Positions 8,233 through 17,767 are shown, counted from the stretch's first letter. The stretch is 64,000 bases of DNA from Tenuifilaceae bacterium CYCD (GCA_036322835.1 AP027304.1:1798001-1862000); one strand, 5' to 3'. Numbers and translations are program-made. Notes: generated by a model not told the origin, from the sequence alone.

Positions 8233-10776
8233 ATGGAGAGTAAATCGCACAACGAAAAGTATTTTGGTTTAACCGACCAAGAGGTTGCTGCCAAACAAGC
8301 CAGCGAAGGATTCAATGAATTGCCTTCATCCAAACCAAAAAATGTTTTGGAGATTGCCATTGGTGTTGTAAAAGAACCAATGTTTTTATTGCTTGTAGCC
8401 TGCGGTACTTTATATCTTATTCTTGGCGATATCCAGGAAGGCTTAATGCTTCTTGGTTTTGTGTTTGTAATTATGGGCATTGAGTTTTATCAGGAGAAAA
8501 AAACAGAAAAAGCGCTTGATGCTCTTAAAGATCTGGCCAGCCCAAGAGCTCTTGTAATTCGTAATGGTCAAACAATTCGTATTTCTGGGAAAGAGGTTGT
8601 TACAGATGATATAATTATCCTACAGGAGGGCGATAGAGTTCCTGCCGACGCAATAGTGCTCGATTGTAATAATTTGATGGCTGACGAATCGCTTTTAACT
8701 GGCGAATCGGTTCCTGTTAGAAAAAGGGAATGGAACGATGGTGATAAGGATTTTATTCCTGGAGGCGATGATATTCCTTGGGTTTACTCAGGGTCTATGA
8801 TTATTCAGGGTAATGGTATTGCAAGGGTAAGACACGTTGGCGTAAATACCGAGATTGGTAAAATTGGTAAAGCTTTAGAATCGGTTGAGGAGGAGCCAAC
8901 CCAACTTAAGAGAGAAATGGGTATACTGGTAAAGCGCCTTGCAATAATTGGAATTGCATTGTGTGTCCTAGTTATTGTAGTGTTCACCTTAACTCGCGGC
9001 GATTTGCTAAAAGGATTCCTTGCCGGTATTACGCTTGCAATGGCTATGTTACCCGAGGAGTTCCCTGTTGTTCTAACAGTCTTTCTGGCTTTAGGCGCTT
9101 GGCGCATATCTAAAAAAAGTGTATTAACCCGGAAGCCTGCCGCAATTGAAACTTTAGGCTCGGCAACAGTGCTTTGTACCGATAAAACAGGTACTCTTAC
9201 TCAAAATAAAATGACCATTACCAAACTATACAATGGCAATGGGTTCATCGATATATCATCTAAAACTGATTTTCCAGAACCTTACCACTTAGTTATTGAG
9301 TATGGTATTTTGGCCAGCCAGGTTAATCCTTTCGACCCAATGGAAAGTGCCATTACAAGGATAGGTGAGGAGTACTTATTGAACACTGAGCATATTCATA
9401 TAGATTGGGTAATGGAGAAGGAGTATCCTTTGTCTAAGGATTTGCTCGCGATGTCGAGAGTATTTACCAATACTGGAACCCATAAAAAAGTAATTGCGGC
9501 AAAGGGTGCACCAGAGGCAATTTTCGACTTGTGCCATTTACAAGGCGAAACTCTTTCGCAGTATCAAAATGCAGTGGCTCAAATGGCCTCCGAAGGCTTG
9601 AGGGTTTTGGGAGTTGCAAAGGCTGCCATCGACAATGGCGATTTACCATTAATTCAGCACGATTTTGATTTTGAGTTTATAGGTTTAATAGGCCTTTCCG
9701 ACCCAATTCGTGAGACTGTGCCTATGGCCGTGGCAGAATGTTACCGTGCAGGCATTAGGGTAATTATGATTACTGGCGATTATCCTGTAACTGCAATGAA
9801 CATTGGTAAAGATATTGGGCTACATAATTACGATAAATGTATTACTGGTCCTGAGTTACAGCAGATGACCGAGGAGGAACTATCCGAGAGAATTAAGGAT
9901 GTGAATATTTTTGCAAGGGTTGTACCCGAGCAAAAACTCAAAATTGTGAATGCGCTTAAGCGCAATGGCGAAATTGTTGCAATGACAGGCGATGGCGTTA
10001 ACGATGCACCTGCATTAAAGGCCGCCAACATTGGAATTGCAATGGGTGAAAAGGGTACCGACGTAGCTCGCGAGGCCTCATCTCTGGTTCTTATGGACGA
10101 TAATTTTGCATCAATTGTGGGCGCAGTTAAAATGGGACGAAGAATTTTCGATAATCTTCAAAAGGCTCTTGGGTACATTTTTGCTATTCACGTGCCAATT
10201 GCCGGTTTATCGTTAATACCTGTTTTGTTTGCAGATCTGCCCTTGATTTTATGGCCTGTACATATTGTATTTCTAGAGTTGATTATCGACCCAGCTTGCT
10301 CAATTGTTTTTGAGGCTGAACCTGAAGAGAAAAATGTAATGGAAAGGCCTCCACGAAATATAAACGAACCATTCTTTGGGGCTAAGAAGATATTCCTGAG
10401 TTGTATGCAGGGAGTTGGAATACTTGTAATTGGGTTACTCGTTTATTTCATTGGTTACAAAATGGGATATTCCGAGAAGGCTGTTCGTACCTTTACATTT
10501 ATTTCATTGATTGCTTCGAATATTGCAGTAATTCTATCGAACCGTTCTTGGTCTAATAGTATTTTTAAAATTATGGTTACGCCCAATAAAGCTGTACGAT
10601 GGGTTGTTGGTGGCGCCATTCTTTTCTTGATTTTAATTTTGAACGTTCCGTTTCTGATAGATTTATTCCAGTTCGAGAAGGTAACATTTGTGCAACAAAT
10701 AATTTGTGCAACGGCAGGTTTTGCAAGTATAACTTGGTTTGAATTGTATAAGATTTTTCACAAGCAGAATATTTGA
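8233..10776 (+). CDS. P2-type cation-transporting ATPase
   Basis: This 847-residue ATP-driven cation pump sits in the inner membrane. Motifs in order: actuator TGES near residue 156, TM4 PEEFP at 274-278, phosphorylation motif DKTGTLT at D317, nucleotide-domain KGAPEAIF near 422, hinge GDGVNDAP near 586, then four C-terminal membrane segments. There is no N-terminal metal-binding domain, so it is not a P1B heavy-metal pump. The TM4 motif is PEEFP rather than the PEGLP of calcium pumps. TM6 reads LELIIDPACSIVFE where NxxTD is usual, so the ion is not predictable. It heads an operon under MarR-type control with a methyltransferase six bases downstream. Confidence 0.9.
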   Translation: MESKSHNEKYFGLTDQEVAAKQASEGFNELPSSKPKNVLEIAIGVVKEPMFLLLVACGTLYLILGDIQEGLMLLGFVFVIMGIEFYQEKKTEKALDALKDLASPRALVIRNGQTIRISGKEVVTDDIIILQEGDRVPADAIVLDCNNLMADESLLTGESVPVRKREWNDGDKDFIPGGDDIPWVYSGSMIIQGNGIARVRHVGVNTEIGKIGKALESVEEEPTQLKREMGILVKRLAIIGIALCVLVIVVFTLTRGDLLKGFLAGITLAMAMLPEEFPVVLTVFLALGAWRISKKSVLTRKPAAIETLGSATVLCTDKTGTLTQNKMTITKLYNGNGFIDISSKTDFPEPYHLVIEYGILASQVNPFDPMESAITRIGEEYLLNTEHIHIDWVMEKEYPLSKDLLAMSRVFTNTGTHKKVIAAKGAPEAIFDLCHLQGETLSQYQNAVAQMASEGLRVLGVAKAAIDNGDLPLIQHDFDFEFIGLIGLSDPIRETVPMAVAECYRAGIRVIMITGDYPVTAMNIGKDIGLHNYDKCITGPELQQMTEEELSERIKDVNIFARVVPEQKLKIVNALKRNGEIVAMTGDGVNDAPALKAANIGIAMGEKGTDVAREASSLVLMDDNFASIVGAVKMGRRIFDNLQKALGYIFAIHVPIAGLSLIPVLFADLPLILWPVHIVFLELIIDPACSIVFEAEPEEKNVMERPPRNINEPFFGAKKIFLSCMQGVGILVIGLLVYFIGYKMGYSEKAVRTFTFISLIASNIAVILSNRSWSNSIFKIMVTPNKAVRWVVGGAILFLILILNVPFLIDLFQFEKVTFVQQIICATAGFASITWFELYKIFHKQNI

Positions 10777-10782
10777 TAAAGT

Positions 10783-11415
10783 ATGAAAGTTTCAAATAAA
10801 GGGGTATGGATATGGGATAAATTTGCAAAGCATTATAGTGGATTTATCAAAAGAAACCTAGCCGATGCATATACTGAATTATATCGTCAGATTAAAGCAG
10901 ATGTTGAGGGAGTTAACTCTGTTTTGGAAGTAGCAACGGGTCCAGGCCTAATAGCATTCGAGATTTCTTATGTAGTTAACCATATTGATGCTGTAGACCT
11001 ATCGGCGCAGATGATTGAGGTCGCAAAGGAAGTTCAGTGCCAGAAGGGCGTGCAGAACATCAATTTTGCCTGTTGCGATGCCTACAACTTACCCTTTACT
11101 GATGGTAAGTTCGATAGAGTAATCGCATCGAACCTGCTGCATTTGCTTAAGGAGCCAAACGTTGCACTAGTGGAGATGAAAAGAGTGCTTAAAGCTGATG
11201 GGAAAATTATTCTTCCGACATTTTGCCACGGCGAGAGTTTTAAGTCAAAGTTTATCTCATTTTTTATGAGTTTATCGGGGTTTAAGGCCGAAAATAAGTG
11301 GAGCGTGAAAGATTATGAGGAGTATATCGGTAATAGTGGTTTCAAAATTATCGACAAAAGAATAATATCAGGAAAAATTCCTTTAGTATATTTAATGGTA
11401 GAAAATCAAAACTAG
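10783..11415 (+). CDS. Class I SAM-dependent methyltransferase
   Basis: The 210-residue protein has a Rossmann methyltransferase fold of the UbiE/methyltransferase-11 kind. Motif I is VLEVATGPGLIAF near residue 47, motif II is the acidic end of VDLSAQMIEVAK, and DGKFDRVIASNLLHLLKEP forms motifs III-IV. The substrate is not indicated by sequence. It lies six bases after the P-type ATPase and five bases before a cytochrome b-like gene, so it belongs to the MarR-controlled unit. Confidence 0.85.
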   Translation: MKVSNKGVWIWDKFAKHYSGFIKRNLADAYTELYRQIKADVEGVNSVLEVATGPGLIAFEISYVVNHIDAVDLSAQMIEVAKEVQCQKGVQNINFACCDAYNLPFTDGKFDRVIASNLLHLLKEPNVALVEMKRVLKADGKIILPTFCHGESFKSKFISFFMSLSGFKAENKWSVKDYEEYIGNSGFKIIDKRIISGKIPLVYLMVENQN

Positions 11416-11420
11416 AAACT

Positions 11421-12116
11421 ATGAAAACTTATGTATGGAGCATCCCAACAAGGGCATTTCATTGGTTACTTGTATTGGGGATCATTGTATCGTTTATAAG
11501 CATTGAGGTTGCGGATTCTATTTCGATACACGTTATTTCTGGTTTAACCATTGGTATAATTATTCTTTTTAGATTATTATGGGGTTTTTTAGGTCCTCGT
11601 TACTCACATTTTAAAGATTTTGTTCTTAACCCAAGGGTGATTGTTGGCTTTCTTCGGAATGCTAATCATAAACAATACATAGGGCACAATCCATTAGCCT
11701 CACCTGTGATGATGGCGATTATAGTAGTTGTTTTCCTTATGGTATTATCGGGAATTATGCTATTGTCCTTAAGCCCAGATATAACTTTGTTATTATCCGT
11801 AAACATTGAGTATCATGAGTTATTTATGGAAATACATGAGATTTTATTCTCGTTGCTTATGGTACTAGCTGGAATGCATATACTAGGATTGATATTAGAT
11901 AGAATTAAGAATAGGGAGGCAGGAACACTAATGTCTATTTTTACTGGATATAAGACTATTGATGGCGAGGGTGTAAAACTGAATAAAGGACAGAGGGTTA
12001 TCTCTATTATCTTTGGTGTACTATTGATATTATCCTTGGTTTTGATGATTGGAAATAAGCAAATTCCTTCAATTCAATTGGAAGATCAGGATACAGAAAT
12101 GGTTGATGAAGATTAA
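11421..12116 (+). CDS. Cytochrome b561-like (Ni/Fe-hydrogenase b-type) membrane protein
   Basis: The 231-residue protein has four to five hydrophobic segments and candidate haem-ligand histidines: RAFHWLLV (residue 14), SIHVISG (about 38), YHELFMEIHE and GMHILG in the later helices. RLLWGFLGPRYSHF is the typical link between helices 2 and 3 of the diheme cytochrome b561 family. Such proteins pass electrons between quinol and a periplasmic partner. No partner enzyme is adjacent; the neighbours are a methyltransferase (five bases upstream) and a GNAT protein (18 bases downstream). Confidence 0.82.
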   Translation: MKTYVWSIPTRAFHWLLVLGIIVSFISIEVADSISIHVISGLTIGIIILFRLLWGFLGPRYSHFKDFVLNPRVIVGFLRNANHKQYIGHNPLASPVMMAIIVVVFLMVLSGIMLLSLSPDITLLLSVNIEYHELFMEIHEILFSLLMVLAGMHILGLILDRIKNREAGTLMSIFTGYKTIDGEGVKLNKGQRVISIIFGVLLILSLVLMIGNKQIPSIQLEDQDTEMVDED

Positions 12117-12134
12117 AACTTCCGAAATACTATA

Positions 12135-12566
12135 ATGGTAAATATTCGAAAAGCCACAATCGACGACCTAGATTCAGTTTATAGTTTGATATATGACCTT
12201 GAAAATCAGAAACTAGACAGAATCGTTTTTGAAACAATCTACGGATTCAATATCGAGAATAATGAAACCATATATTTGGTTGCCGAGGTAGATGGTTCTG
12301 TTGTGGGCTTCTTAAGCATTCATATTCAGCATATACTTCATCATTCAAAGCCAACCTGCGAGTTGCAGGAGTTAAACGTTTTTAACGAGTATCGTTCTCT
12401 TGGAGTTGGAACCACATTAATGTATGAGGCCGAGAAAATTGCCAGAGGATTAGGGCTTGATGAGATTGAATTAACTACAAAAGTATTCCGAAAAAGAGCA
12501 CAGGAATTCTATACCCGATTGGGCTATGTTAATACGCATTTGAAGTTTGTTAAGAAAATAGAGTAG
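12135..12566 (+). CDS. GNAT-family N-acetyltransferase
   Basis: The 143-residue protein shows the GNAT acetyl-CoA-binding motif A as LNVFNEYRSLGVGTTLMYEAE (in two consecutive parts) at about residues 90-110, and motif B ending in FYTRLGYVNTHLKF near the C-terminus. The substrate is unknown. It is the last gene of the rightward unit that begins with marR and converges on the CHU_C gene, whose stop is only seven bases away. Confidence 0.87.
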   Translation: MVNIRKATIDDLDSVYSLIYDLENQKLDRIVFETIYGFNIENNETIYLVAEVDGSVVGFLSIHIQHILHHSKPTCELQELNVFNEYRSLGVGTTLMYEAEKIARGLGLDEIELTTKVFRKRAQEFYTRLGYVNTHLKFVKKIE

Positions 12567-12572
12567 TGCTAT

Positions 12573-13223
12573 TTACTTTTTTGCACCATAGATGTATACA
12601 AAGCCTGTTGCGGGTTCGTATAGACCCGACGAATCTTCTATAACATAGTAGTATATGCCATCAGGCAAAGTGTTTCCCTGTTCATTTTTGCCATCCCACA
12701 TAATTGTTTCCGCTTCGGTTTGGTAGAGTAATGCTCCAGAACGAGAGAAAATTCGCAACGTAAACCAGGGCGTTCCGGTGGATGTGAACGTGAAAAAGTC
12801 GTTTGAGCCGTCCTCGTTTGGTGTAAAAACATTGGGGATATTGGCCAGTACATCTTTAGTTGCCTTGGTTAATGGGATTTTTCGTGTTTCAGTAAAGGAT
12901 GAATCGTTTAATGTGTATGTGAGCGTTACGTTGATGAACTCATTTTTGCTGGTGCTATTAAATGTATAGGTTGGAGACATTTCTGTAGTAGTGGTATTCC
13001 CGAACTCCCAGTTTACAACATTTATATCTGTACGTGGACTAAACTTTATGGCAGATTGAAAGGATGGATCGGTTGATTTAACCGAATTCCATGTGAAAGC
13101 AGAATTATTCTCAATTTTACCAAAGTTTTTTGATACAGATTGAGCCATTGTGCGGCTAATCTTTGTTGTGGCAATAAATAGTAGTACTACAGATACGTTT
13201 ATGATAATAGTTTTGCTCATCAT
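12573..13223 (-). CDS. Secreted protein with C-terminal gliding-motility-type (CHU_C) sorting domain
   Basis: From the ATG pair at 13223/13220 the protein has about 216 residues with a signal peptide ending near MAQ. The middle holds an immunoglobulin/PKD-like stretch (TDINVVNWEFGN). The C-terminus has the CHU_C signature: NVFTPNEDGSNDFFTF, then LRIFSRSGALLYQ, MWDGKNEQGNTLPDGIYYYVI. This domain is a type B signal for export and surface attachment by the type IX secretion system, consistent with porQ in this window. The protein is short for the class, with little beyond the sorting domain and one fold. Confidence 0.85.
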   Translation of the reverse strand: MMSKTIIINVSVVLLFIATTKISRTMAQSVSKNFGKIENNSAFTWNSVKSTDPSFQSAIKFSPRTDINVVNWEFGNTTTTEMSPTYTFNSTSKNEFINVTLTYTLNDSSFTETRKIPLTKATKDVLANIPNVFTPNEDGSNDFFTFTSTGTPWFTLRIFSRSGALLYQTEAETIMWDGKNEQGNTLPDGIYYYVIEDSSGLYEPATGFVYIYGAKK

Positions 13224-13265
13224 TGAAAAATTTACTGTAAATATATGCAAAAGCTAATATAGACT

Positions 13266-14369
13266 TTAAATCTTTTCGGTTAATTTTTGAACTACCCTAA
13301 AGTTATTAAAAAATTCCTTGGCAAAAACTCTAAGAACGGTATAGCTGGGTATTGCAAGTAGCATTCCTAAAATTCCTGCAATGCTACCTGCAATTAGCAA
13401 AACTAAAAATATCTCTAGCGGATGTGCTTTAATGCTATTTCCGTAGATAATTGGCTGTAAAACAATGTCATCAATTAGCTTGATGATTAAGAATGCCATG
13501 AGGATTAAAAAAGCAAGGTGTAACAGCTGCGAGTTGTCCATTAAGTTGATATTGGTTGTTAGTCCGATTAAGACACCAATTATAGCGCCTACTAATGGTC
13601 CAATGTATGGAATCACGTTTAGGATTGCTGAAATTAAACCAATAACAATTGCCGTTTGAAAATTTATGCCAATTAGGGATAATCCAATTGTATCAAGAAT
13701 CATTATTGCAATACTTTCCAGCATCAGTCCAATAAAATACCTTCGGAGTAAGATGTTGATGCTCGATAATGCATGATCTATTTGCTTCTCAAATTTTTCG
13801 GGGAAAAGAATGGTGATACCTTCGTAAAACAGGGAGTCATCTTTTAGGAAGAAGTAGGTGATGAATGAAATGGCAAATAGAGCAATGAATAGATTGACCA
13901 TTAAGTTAGCCGTTGAGCTAAAAAAACTAGTTATCATTGACACGCTAAAAAAGGTGGTTATTTTTGATGTGATAAAGATTTTTAATGAGAAGTTTTGTGC
14001 GCTTGCTGGCAAATATTTTTGGATTAAGAGTTGGAGTTTATCAATAGGTTGGGAAAAACTATCAACCATGGCGTTAACATCAACGGTGCCAAGTTCGTTG
14101 AACTGACTTACCACAAGCGGTATCATAATCCGAAAGAAGGCGATAAAAAACATCCAAATAGCAATAAGTGCAATAGCAGCACCTAGCGATCGAGGAATTC
14201 CCCAGCCTTTTATTTTAATTCGGCATAATCCGTCCACAATGGGCTTTCCCATAAGGCTAAGTACCGCCGAAATTAGTATGTATGTTACTATAGAGGAAAA
14301 ATACCATAGCAGGAATGCTACAACAGCAACAATTACTCCAATAATAATGTACCGTACCAGCTGGTTCAT
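13266..14369 (-). CDS. AI-2E/PerM-family membrane transporter
   Basis: The protein has 367 residues from the ATG at 14369; a longer frame to 14471 adds a non-hydrophobic extension and is disfavoured. Eight hydrophobic segments surround a central loop with the family pattern. The signatures GINFQTAIVIGLISAILNVIPYIGP (in two consecutive parts) and LKAHP-like NSIKAHPLEIFLVLLIAG are visible near residues 230-350. Members include TqsA and sodium/proton antiporters. The substrate is not predictable here. It is upstream of, and in the same direction as, the CHU_C gene. Confidence 0.85.
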   Translation of the reverse strand: MNQLVRYIIIGVIVAVVAFLLWYFSSIVTYILISAVLSLMGKPIVDGLCRIKIKGWGIPRSLGAAIALIAIWMFFIAFFRIMIPLVVSQFNELGTVDVNAMVDSFSQPIDKLQLLIQKYLPASAQNFSLKIFITSKITTFFSVSMITSFFSSTANLMVNLFIALFAISFITYFFLKDDSLFYEGITILFPEKFEKQIDHALSSINILLRRYFIGLMLESIAIMILDTIGLSLIGINFQTAIVIGLISAILNVIPYIGPLVGAIIGVLIGLTTNINLMDNSQLLHLAFLILMAFLIIKLIDDIVLQPIIYGNSIKAHPLEIFLVLLIAGSIAGILGMLLAIPSYTVLRVFAKEFFNNFRVVQKLTEKI

Positions 14370-14521
14370 AAACAAAATTTTATCAAACCTACAGCAATTA
14401 ATGGAATTATCAAAGAATTCGGATGTGGAAATTTTGTAGATTGGTCGTCTTGTAAAAAGACTATATGCCATTAAACCATGTAGCGTTAATTTGCTCTAAA
14501 CAATAGTTTAAAAATTGATCA

Positions 14522-15445
14522 ATGAATTTTATTAGCAGTTATCCCGGGGAGTTGTCTGCCCTGCTCACAGCAGTTTTTTGGACAGTAACAGCATTGGCAT
14601 TCGAGTCGGCGAGCCGTAAAGTAGGATCACTTTCAGTTAACCTTATTCGACTTTTTACAGCATTCATTTTTCTCAGTTTATATTCTTGGGCGGTAAGGGG
14701 TATTGCATTCCCTGTTGATGCGGGTTCGCATCAGTGGATTTGGTTATCTTTATCGGGTTTGGTTGGGTTTGTGCTGGGTGATCTGTTCCTATTTCAGTCG
14801 TATGTGGTAATGAATGCCCGTGTTTCCATGCTAATAATGTCGTTGGCCCCACCGTTGGCAGCCGCCATCGGCTGGTTTACAATGGGAGAAACACTTACCT
14901 TAAAGCAGGGGCTGGGAATGCTACTTATAATTATTGGAATAGCATTAGTAATTCTAAAGCGTGAAATTCCTGATGAGAATGGCAATGGAAATGGACGCAA
15001 AATAAAGTTAAACTATCCAGTAGCTGGCCTTCTTTTGGCATTTGGCGGTGCTTTAGGACAGGCTGGAGGATTGGTGCTTAGCAAGTATGGCATGCAAACC
15101 TACGATGTGGTTGCATCGGTGCAGATTCGTGTAATTACCGGGATTGTTGGTTTTGCATTTATCTTTTTAGTTTTGAATAGATGGAACATGCTCTTTGCTG
15201 CCTTGAAGAATGGCAAGGCTATGGGAAGACTAACCGTTGGGGCTTTTTTTGGTCCATTCTTGGGCGTGTCCTTTTCGCTATTGGCCGTTCGCTATACTAC
15301 AACAGGCGTTGCATCGGCTCTAATGTCAATTGTTCCTGTGCTTATTATTGCTCCGTCAGTTCTGGTTTTTAAAGAAAAAGTTAATGTGAAGGAGATGGTT
15401 GGGGCAGTAATTGCTGTTATGGGTGTGGTTACATTTTTCCTCTAA
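14522..15445 (+). CDS. EamA/DMT-superfamily transporter
   Basis: The 307-residue protein has ten predicted membrane helices arranged as two EamA repeats. The first repeat has GELSALLTAVFWTVTALAFE and SMLIMSLAPPLAAAIGWFTMGE, and the second closes with ASALMSIVPVLIIAPSVLVFKEKV, the typical end of each repeat. Such proteins export metabolites or amino acids; the substrate is unknown. It is divergent from the AI-2E-type gene with about 150 bases between starts. Confidence 0.87.
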   Translation: MNFISSYPGELSALLTAVFWTVTALAFESASRKVGSLSVNLIRLFTAFIFLSLYSWAVRGIAFPVDAGSHQWIWLSLSGLVGFVLGDLFLFQSYVVMNARVSMLIMSLAPPLAAAIGWFTMGETLTLKQGLGMLLIIIGIALVILKREIPDENGNGNGRKIKLNYPVAGLLLAFGGALGQAGGLVLSKYGMQTYDVVASVQIRVITGIVGFAFIFLVLNRWNMLFAALKNGKAMGRLTVGAFFGPFLGVSFSLLAVRYTTTGVASALMSIVPVLIIAPSVLVFKEKVNVKEMVGAVIAVMGVVTFFL

Positions 15446-15502
15446 ATTACATTTAGTTTTAGTGCTTCTTTATTGCGAAACTTTTGGTTTGGTTTATTTG
15501 GT

Positions 15503-15510
15503 TAAATTTG
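15503..15510 (+). promoter_or_regulatory. Candidate -7 box for the lipoprotein gene at 15533
   Basis: TAAATTTG matches TAnnTTTG and ends 22 bases before the ATG. TTTG sequences occur at 15483 and 15488, but the spacing is shorter than the usual 19-21 bases. Confidence 0.35.
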
Positions 15511-15532
15511 TAGATACACAAAAATTTTTACC

Positions 15533-16051
15533 ATGAAAATCAAAGGAATGATTATTTTGCTTGGCATTGTGGCATTGGGCGGACAGGCGTGTAAAAGTAC
15601 ACACGATCTATACACAACGCCAGCGGCTTCAATTTCTTCAGAAAAATTTCTCAAATCACCTTTTGGCCACGATGAGAGTATCGCATCTTTTAGCAAAACT
15701 TTACCTACGCAAACAACTACAAAAAAACTAGTGCGACGCAATAAACATTATCCTGAAAAATCGGACACTATATACCAGTTTAAGTATAAGGAAAGCGAAA
15801 TTTTTGTTTATAAATCGTATTTCAATAAAGAAATATTAATGGCTGGCACTGTTGCTAATCCTCAGATTGAACTTGCCAATGGACTTAAAACTGGGATTAC
15901 CCGTGAGCAACTATATAAAACAGTAAGCGGAGTAAAACAATCAGAGGCCGACACTTTAAAGTTATCGACCCCTGAAAATGATAGGATATTCTCGTTTATC
16001 TTTAAGAAGGGCAAGCTTAAGAAAATAACCTTTGCCTCCTATTACGATTAA
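15533..16051 (+). CDS. Hypothetical lipoprotein
   Basis: The 172-residue protein has a lipobox (GGQAC, cysteine at residue 20) after a short hydrophobic core, so it should be lipid-anchored. The mature part includes LVRRNKHYPEKSDTIYQFKY and ends in FSFIFKKGKLKKITFASYYD, an alternating strand pattern. LKTGITREQLYKTV resembles small outer-membrane lipoprotein folds of the SmpA/BamE kind, but the similarity is too weak to assign. Its stop lies two bases from the stop of the convergent psd gene. Confidence 0.75.
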   Translation: MKIKGMIILLGIVALGGQACKSTHDLYTTPAASISSEKFLKSPFGHDESIASFSKTLPTQTTTKKLVRRNKHYPEKSDTIYQFKYKESEIFVYKSYFNKEILMAGTVANPQIELANGLKTGITREQLYKTVSGVKQSEADTLKLSTPENDRIFSFIFKKGKLKKITFASYYD

Positions 16052-16053
16052 GT

Positions 16054-16716
16054 CTATTTTTTGCTTGCAACTACTGCTATAACCGATTTGTTGCCTGTAA
16101 CCTTTTGGTTAATCTTTACTTGGATATTGGCATCTAGCGGCAAAAAGAGATCAACCCTTGAGCCAAATTTAATGAATCCCATTTGGGAGCATTGCTCAAC
16201 ACTTTTTCCTTCCTCGGCGTAGCATACTATTCGACGAGCAACAGCGCCTGCAATTTGACGGAACAGAACACGAACGCCATCGTTACGCTCAACAACAACA
16301 GTGGTTCTTTCGTTATGTGTTGATGATTTTGGATGCCATGCCACTAGGTATTCCCCTGGGTGGTATTTGTAGTATTTTACAACGCCTTTAATTGGAAACC
16401 AATTGATATGCACATTCCATACCGACATAAATACAGAAACCTGTATGCAGCGCGTTTTTAGAAATTCATCTTCAACAACCTCCTCAATAGCAACAACAGT
16501 ACCATCGGCTGGAGAATAAACGGCATTTTCGTCAGTGATGATTTCTCTTTTAGGAACCCTGAAGAATCGAAGCAAAAAGAGCATCAAAAGCAATGATGCT
16601 GGTAGCGTGAAATAATAAAAAATCAAATGACTAAATACATATGTAACGAAGTTTAGCGCCAGTAGCACACAAAAACTAACCAGTAAAATGGTGTAACCTT
16701 CCTTATGAATTCTCAT
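16054..16716 (-). CDS. psd: Phosphatidylserine decarboxylase proenzyme (short type)
   Basis: The 220-residue protein converts phosphatidylserine to phosphatidylethanolamine in the inner membrane. An N-terminal double hydrophobic segment (about 8-52) is followed by YSPADGTVV near residue 67, FMSVWNVHINWFP near 96, and the self-cleavage site GS at residues 185-186 in KFGSRVDLFLP, which yields the pyruvoyl alpha chain. The length fits the short bacterial/archaeal-like type. It is the last gene of the rsfS-ftsH-DUF2007-cdsA-psd operon, 21 bases after cdsA, placing two phospholipid-synthesis steps together. Confidence 0.93.
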   Translation of the reverse strand: MRIHKEGYTILLVSFCVLLALNFVTYVFSHLIFYYFTLPASLLLMLFLLRFFRVPKREIITDENAVYSPADGTVVAIEEVVEDEFLKTRCIQVSVFMSVWNVHINWFPIKGVVKYYKYHPGEYLVAWHPKSSTHNERTTVVVERNDGVRVLFRQIAGAVARRIVCYAEEGKSVEQCSQMGFIKFGSRVDLFLPLDANIQVKINQKVTGNKSVIAVVASKK

Positions 16717-16737
16717 TATTTAAATTATTGATTGTTT

Positions 16738-17565
16738 TTAAATTATCATCATCACAGTTAAATAGGCATAAACAACAGGGATAACCATGATTAATGCATC
16801 GAATCGGTCAAGCAGACCTCCATGCCCAGGAAGAAACTTGCCCGAATCCTTTACCCCGATACTACGCTTAAACATCGATTCAACTAAATCACCAAAAACG
16901 CCCATCAATGCTGAGATTAATCCAATAACTAGCCAATGCTTAAAGTTGATTTCGGTAAAAAATGCTGCAATTATCCAAGCAACAATTGCAGTAATAACTA
17001 AACCACCCAAAAAGCCTTCCCAACTTTTTTTCGGAGAAATTCTGGGAAACATTTTGTGCTTTCCCATGCTTACTCCAAATAGGTATGCACCTGTATCGTT
17101 GCCCCACACTAGGAAGAGTATTCCTAACAGGATTTTGGGCGTATATGTCATTTGAAATGATGAGCCATTTATTACCATGAAGTTAAGAAGAGCAAATGGC
17201 AATGCTATATATACGAGTCCTAAAATTGTATATGCTATATTGTGAATGGGTTTGTGCTGCGCACGGTAAAGTTCCACAATAAATATACCTACAATTAAAG
17301 GGATAAACCCAAAAATGGTAATGCGTTCAATTTCGCCAGAAGCGTAGAGGTACGACCATACAAACAGTGCGATTCCAATAAAAATACCAAGTAACGCTTG
17401 AGGTCTAATTTTAGCCTTAAGGCCAAGAATGTAGAATTCATACATACAAGCGGCCATTAATCCTAGAAAGACTATAAAGAAGGTTATGTGGCTGATAAGG
17501 ATTGCCCCCACAATAGTTATTACAAATAGAACTCCACTTATGGTTCTTTTAAGAAACTCGCTCAA
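16738..17565 (-). CDS. cdsA: Phosphatidate cytidylyltransferase (CDP-diglyceride synthase)
   Basis: The 275-residue membrane protein makes CDP-diacylglycerol from phosphatidate and CTP. Eight hydrophobic segments are visible. The C-terminal signature reads RISPKKSWEGFLGG followed by FGDLVESMFKRSIGVKDSGKFLPGHGGLLDRFD in consecutive parts, which matches the CdsA family pattern S-x-x-KR-x4-KD-x-G-x2-PGHGG-x2-DR. The start is TTG at 17565, overlapping the TGA of the DUF2007 gene as TTGA; no upstream ATG fits. The overlap implies coupled translation. Confidence 0.93.
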   Translation of the reverse strand: MSEFLKRTISGVLFVITIVGAILISHITFFIVFLGLMAACMYEFYILGLKAKIRPQALLGIFIGIALFVWSYLYASGEIERITIFGFIPLIVGIFIVELYRAQHKPIHNIAYTILGLVYIALPFALLNFMVINGSSFQMTYTPKILLGILFLVWGNDTGAYLFGVSMGKHKMFPRISPKKSWEGFLGGLVITAIVAWIIAAFFTEINFKHWLVIGLISALMGVFGDLVESMFKRSIGVKDSGKFLPGHGGLLDRFDALIMVIPVVYAYLTVMMII

Positions 17566-17765
17566 TTGTCAATATTTTTAATTAGTTCTTTTGCTTTTTC
17601 AACGTTGCAAATATCAACATAAACCTCTGCTTCGCCAAATAGATAGCTGGAATCTTGTTTGTTAATTACAACGGCAGCAATGCCGTTCTCTTCCAGAACC
17701 TGTTTGGCAATTTCGGCTTGCCATGGTTTGCTGGTTGAGTAAACAACTATCCAGTTTTCGTCCAT
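17562..17765 (-). CDS. DUF2007-type small signal-transducing-like protein
   Basis: This 67-residue protein begins MDENWIVVYSTSKPWQAEI and continues with a GlnB-like alpha/beta pattern (AKQVLEENGIAAVVINKQDS), as in DUF2007 'putative signal transducing proteins'. No biochemical role is known. It sits between ftsH (two bases after its stop) and cdsA (four-base overlap). Confidence 0.8.
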   Translation of the reverse strand: MDENWIVVYSTSKPWQAEIAKQVLEENGIAAVVINKQDSSYLFGEAEVYVDICNVEKAKELIKNIDN

Positions 17766-17767
17766 GA

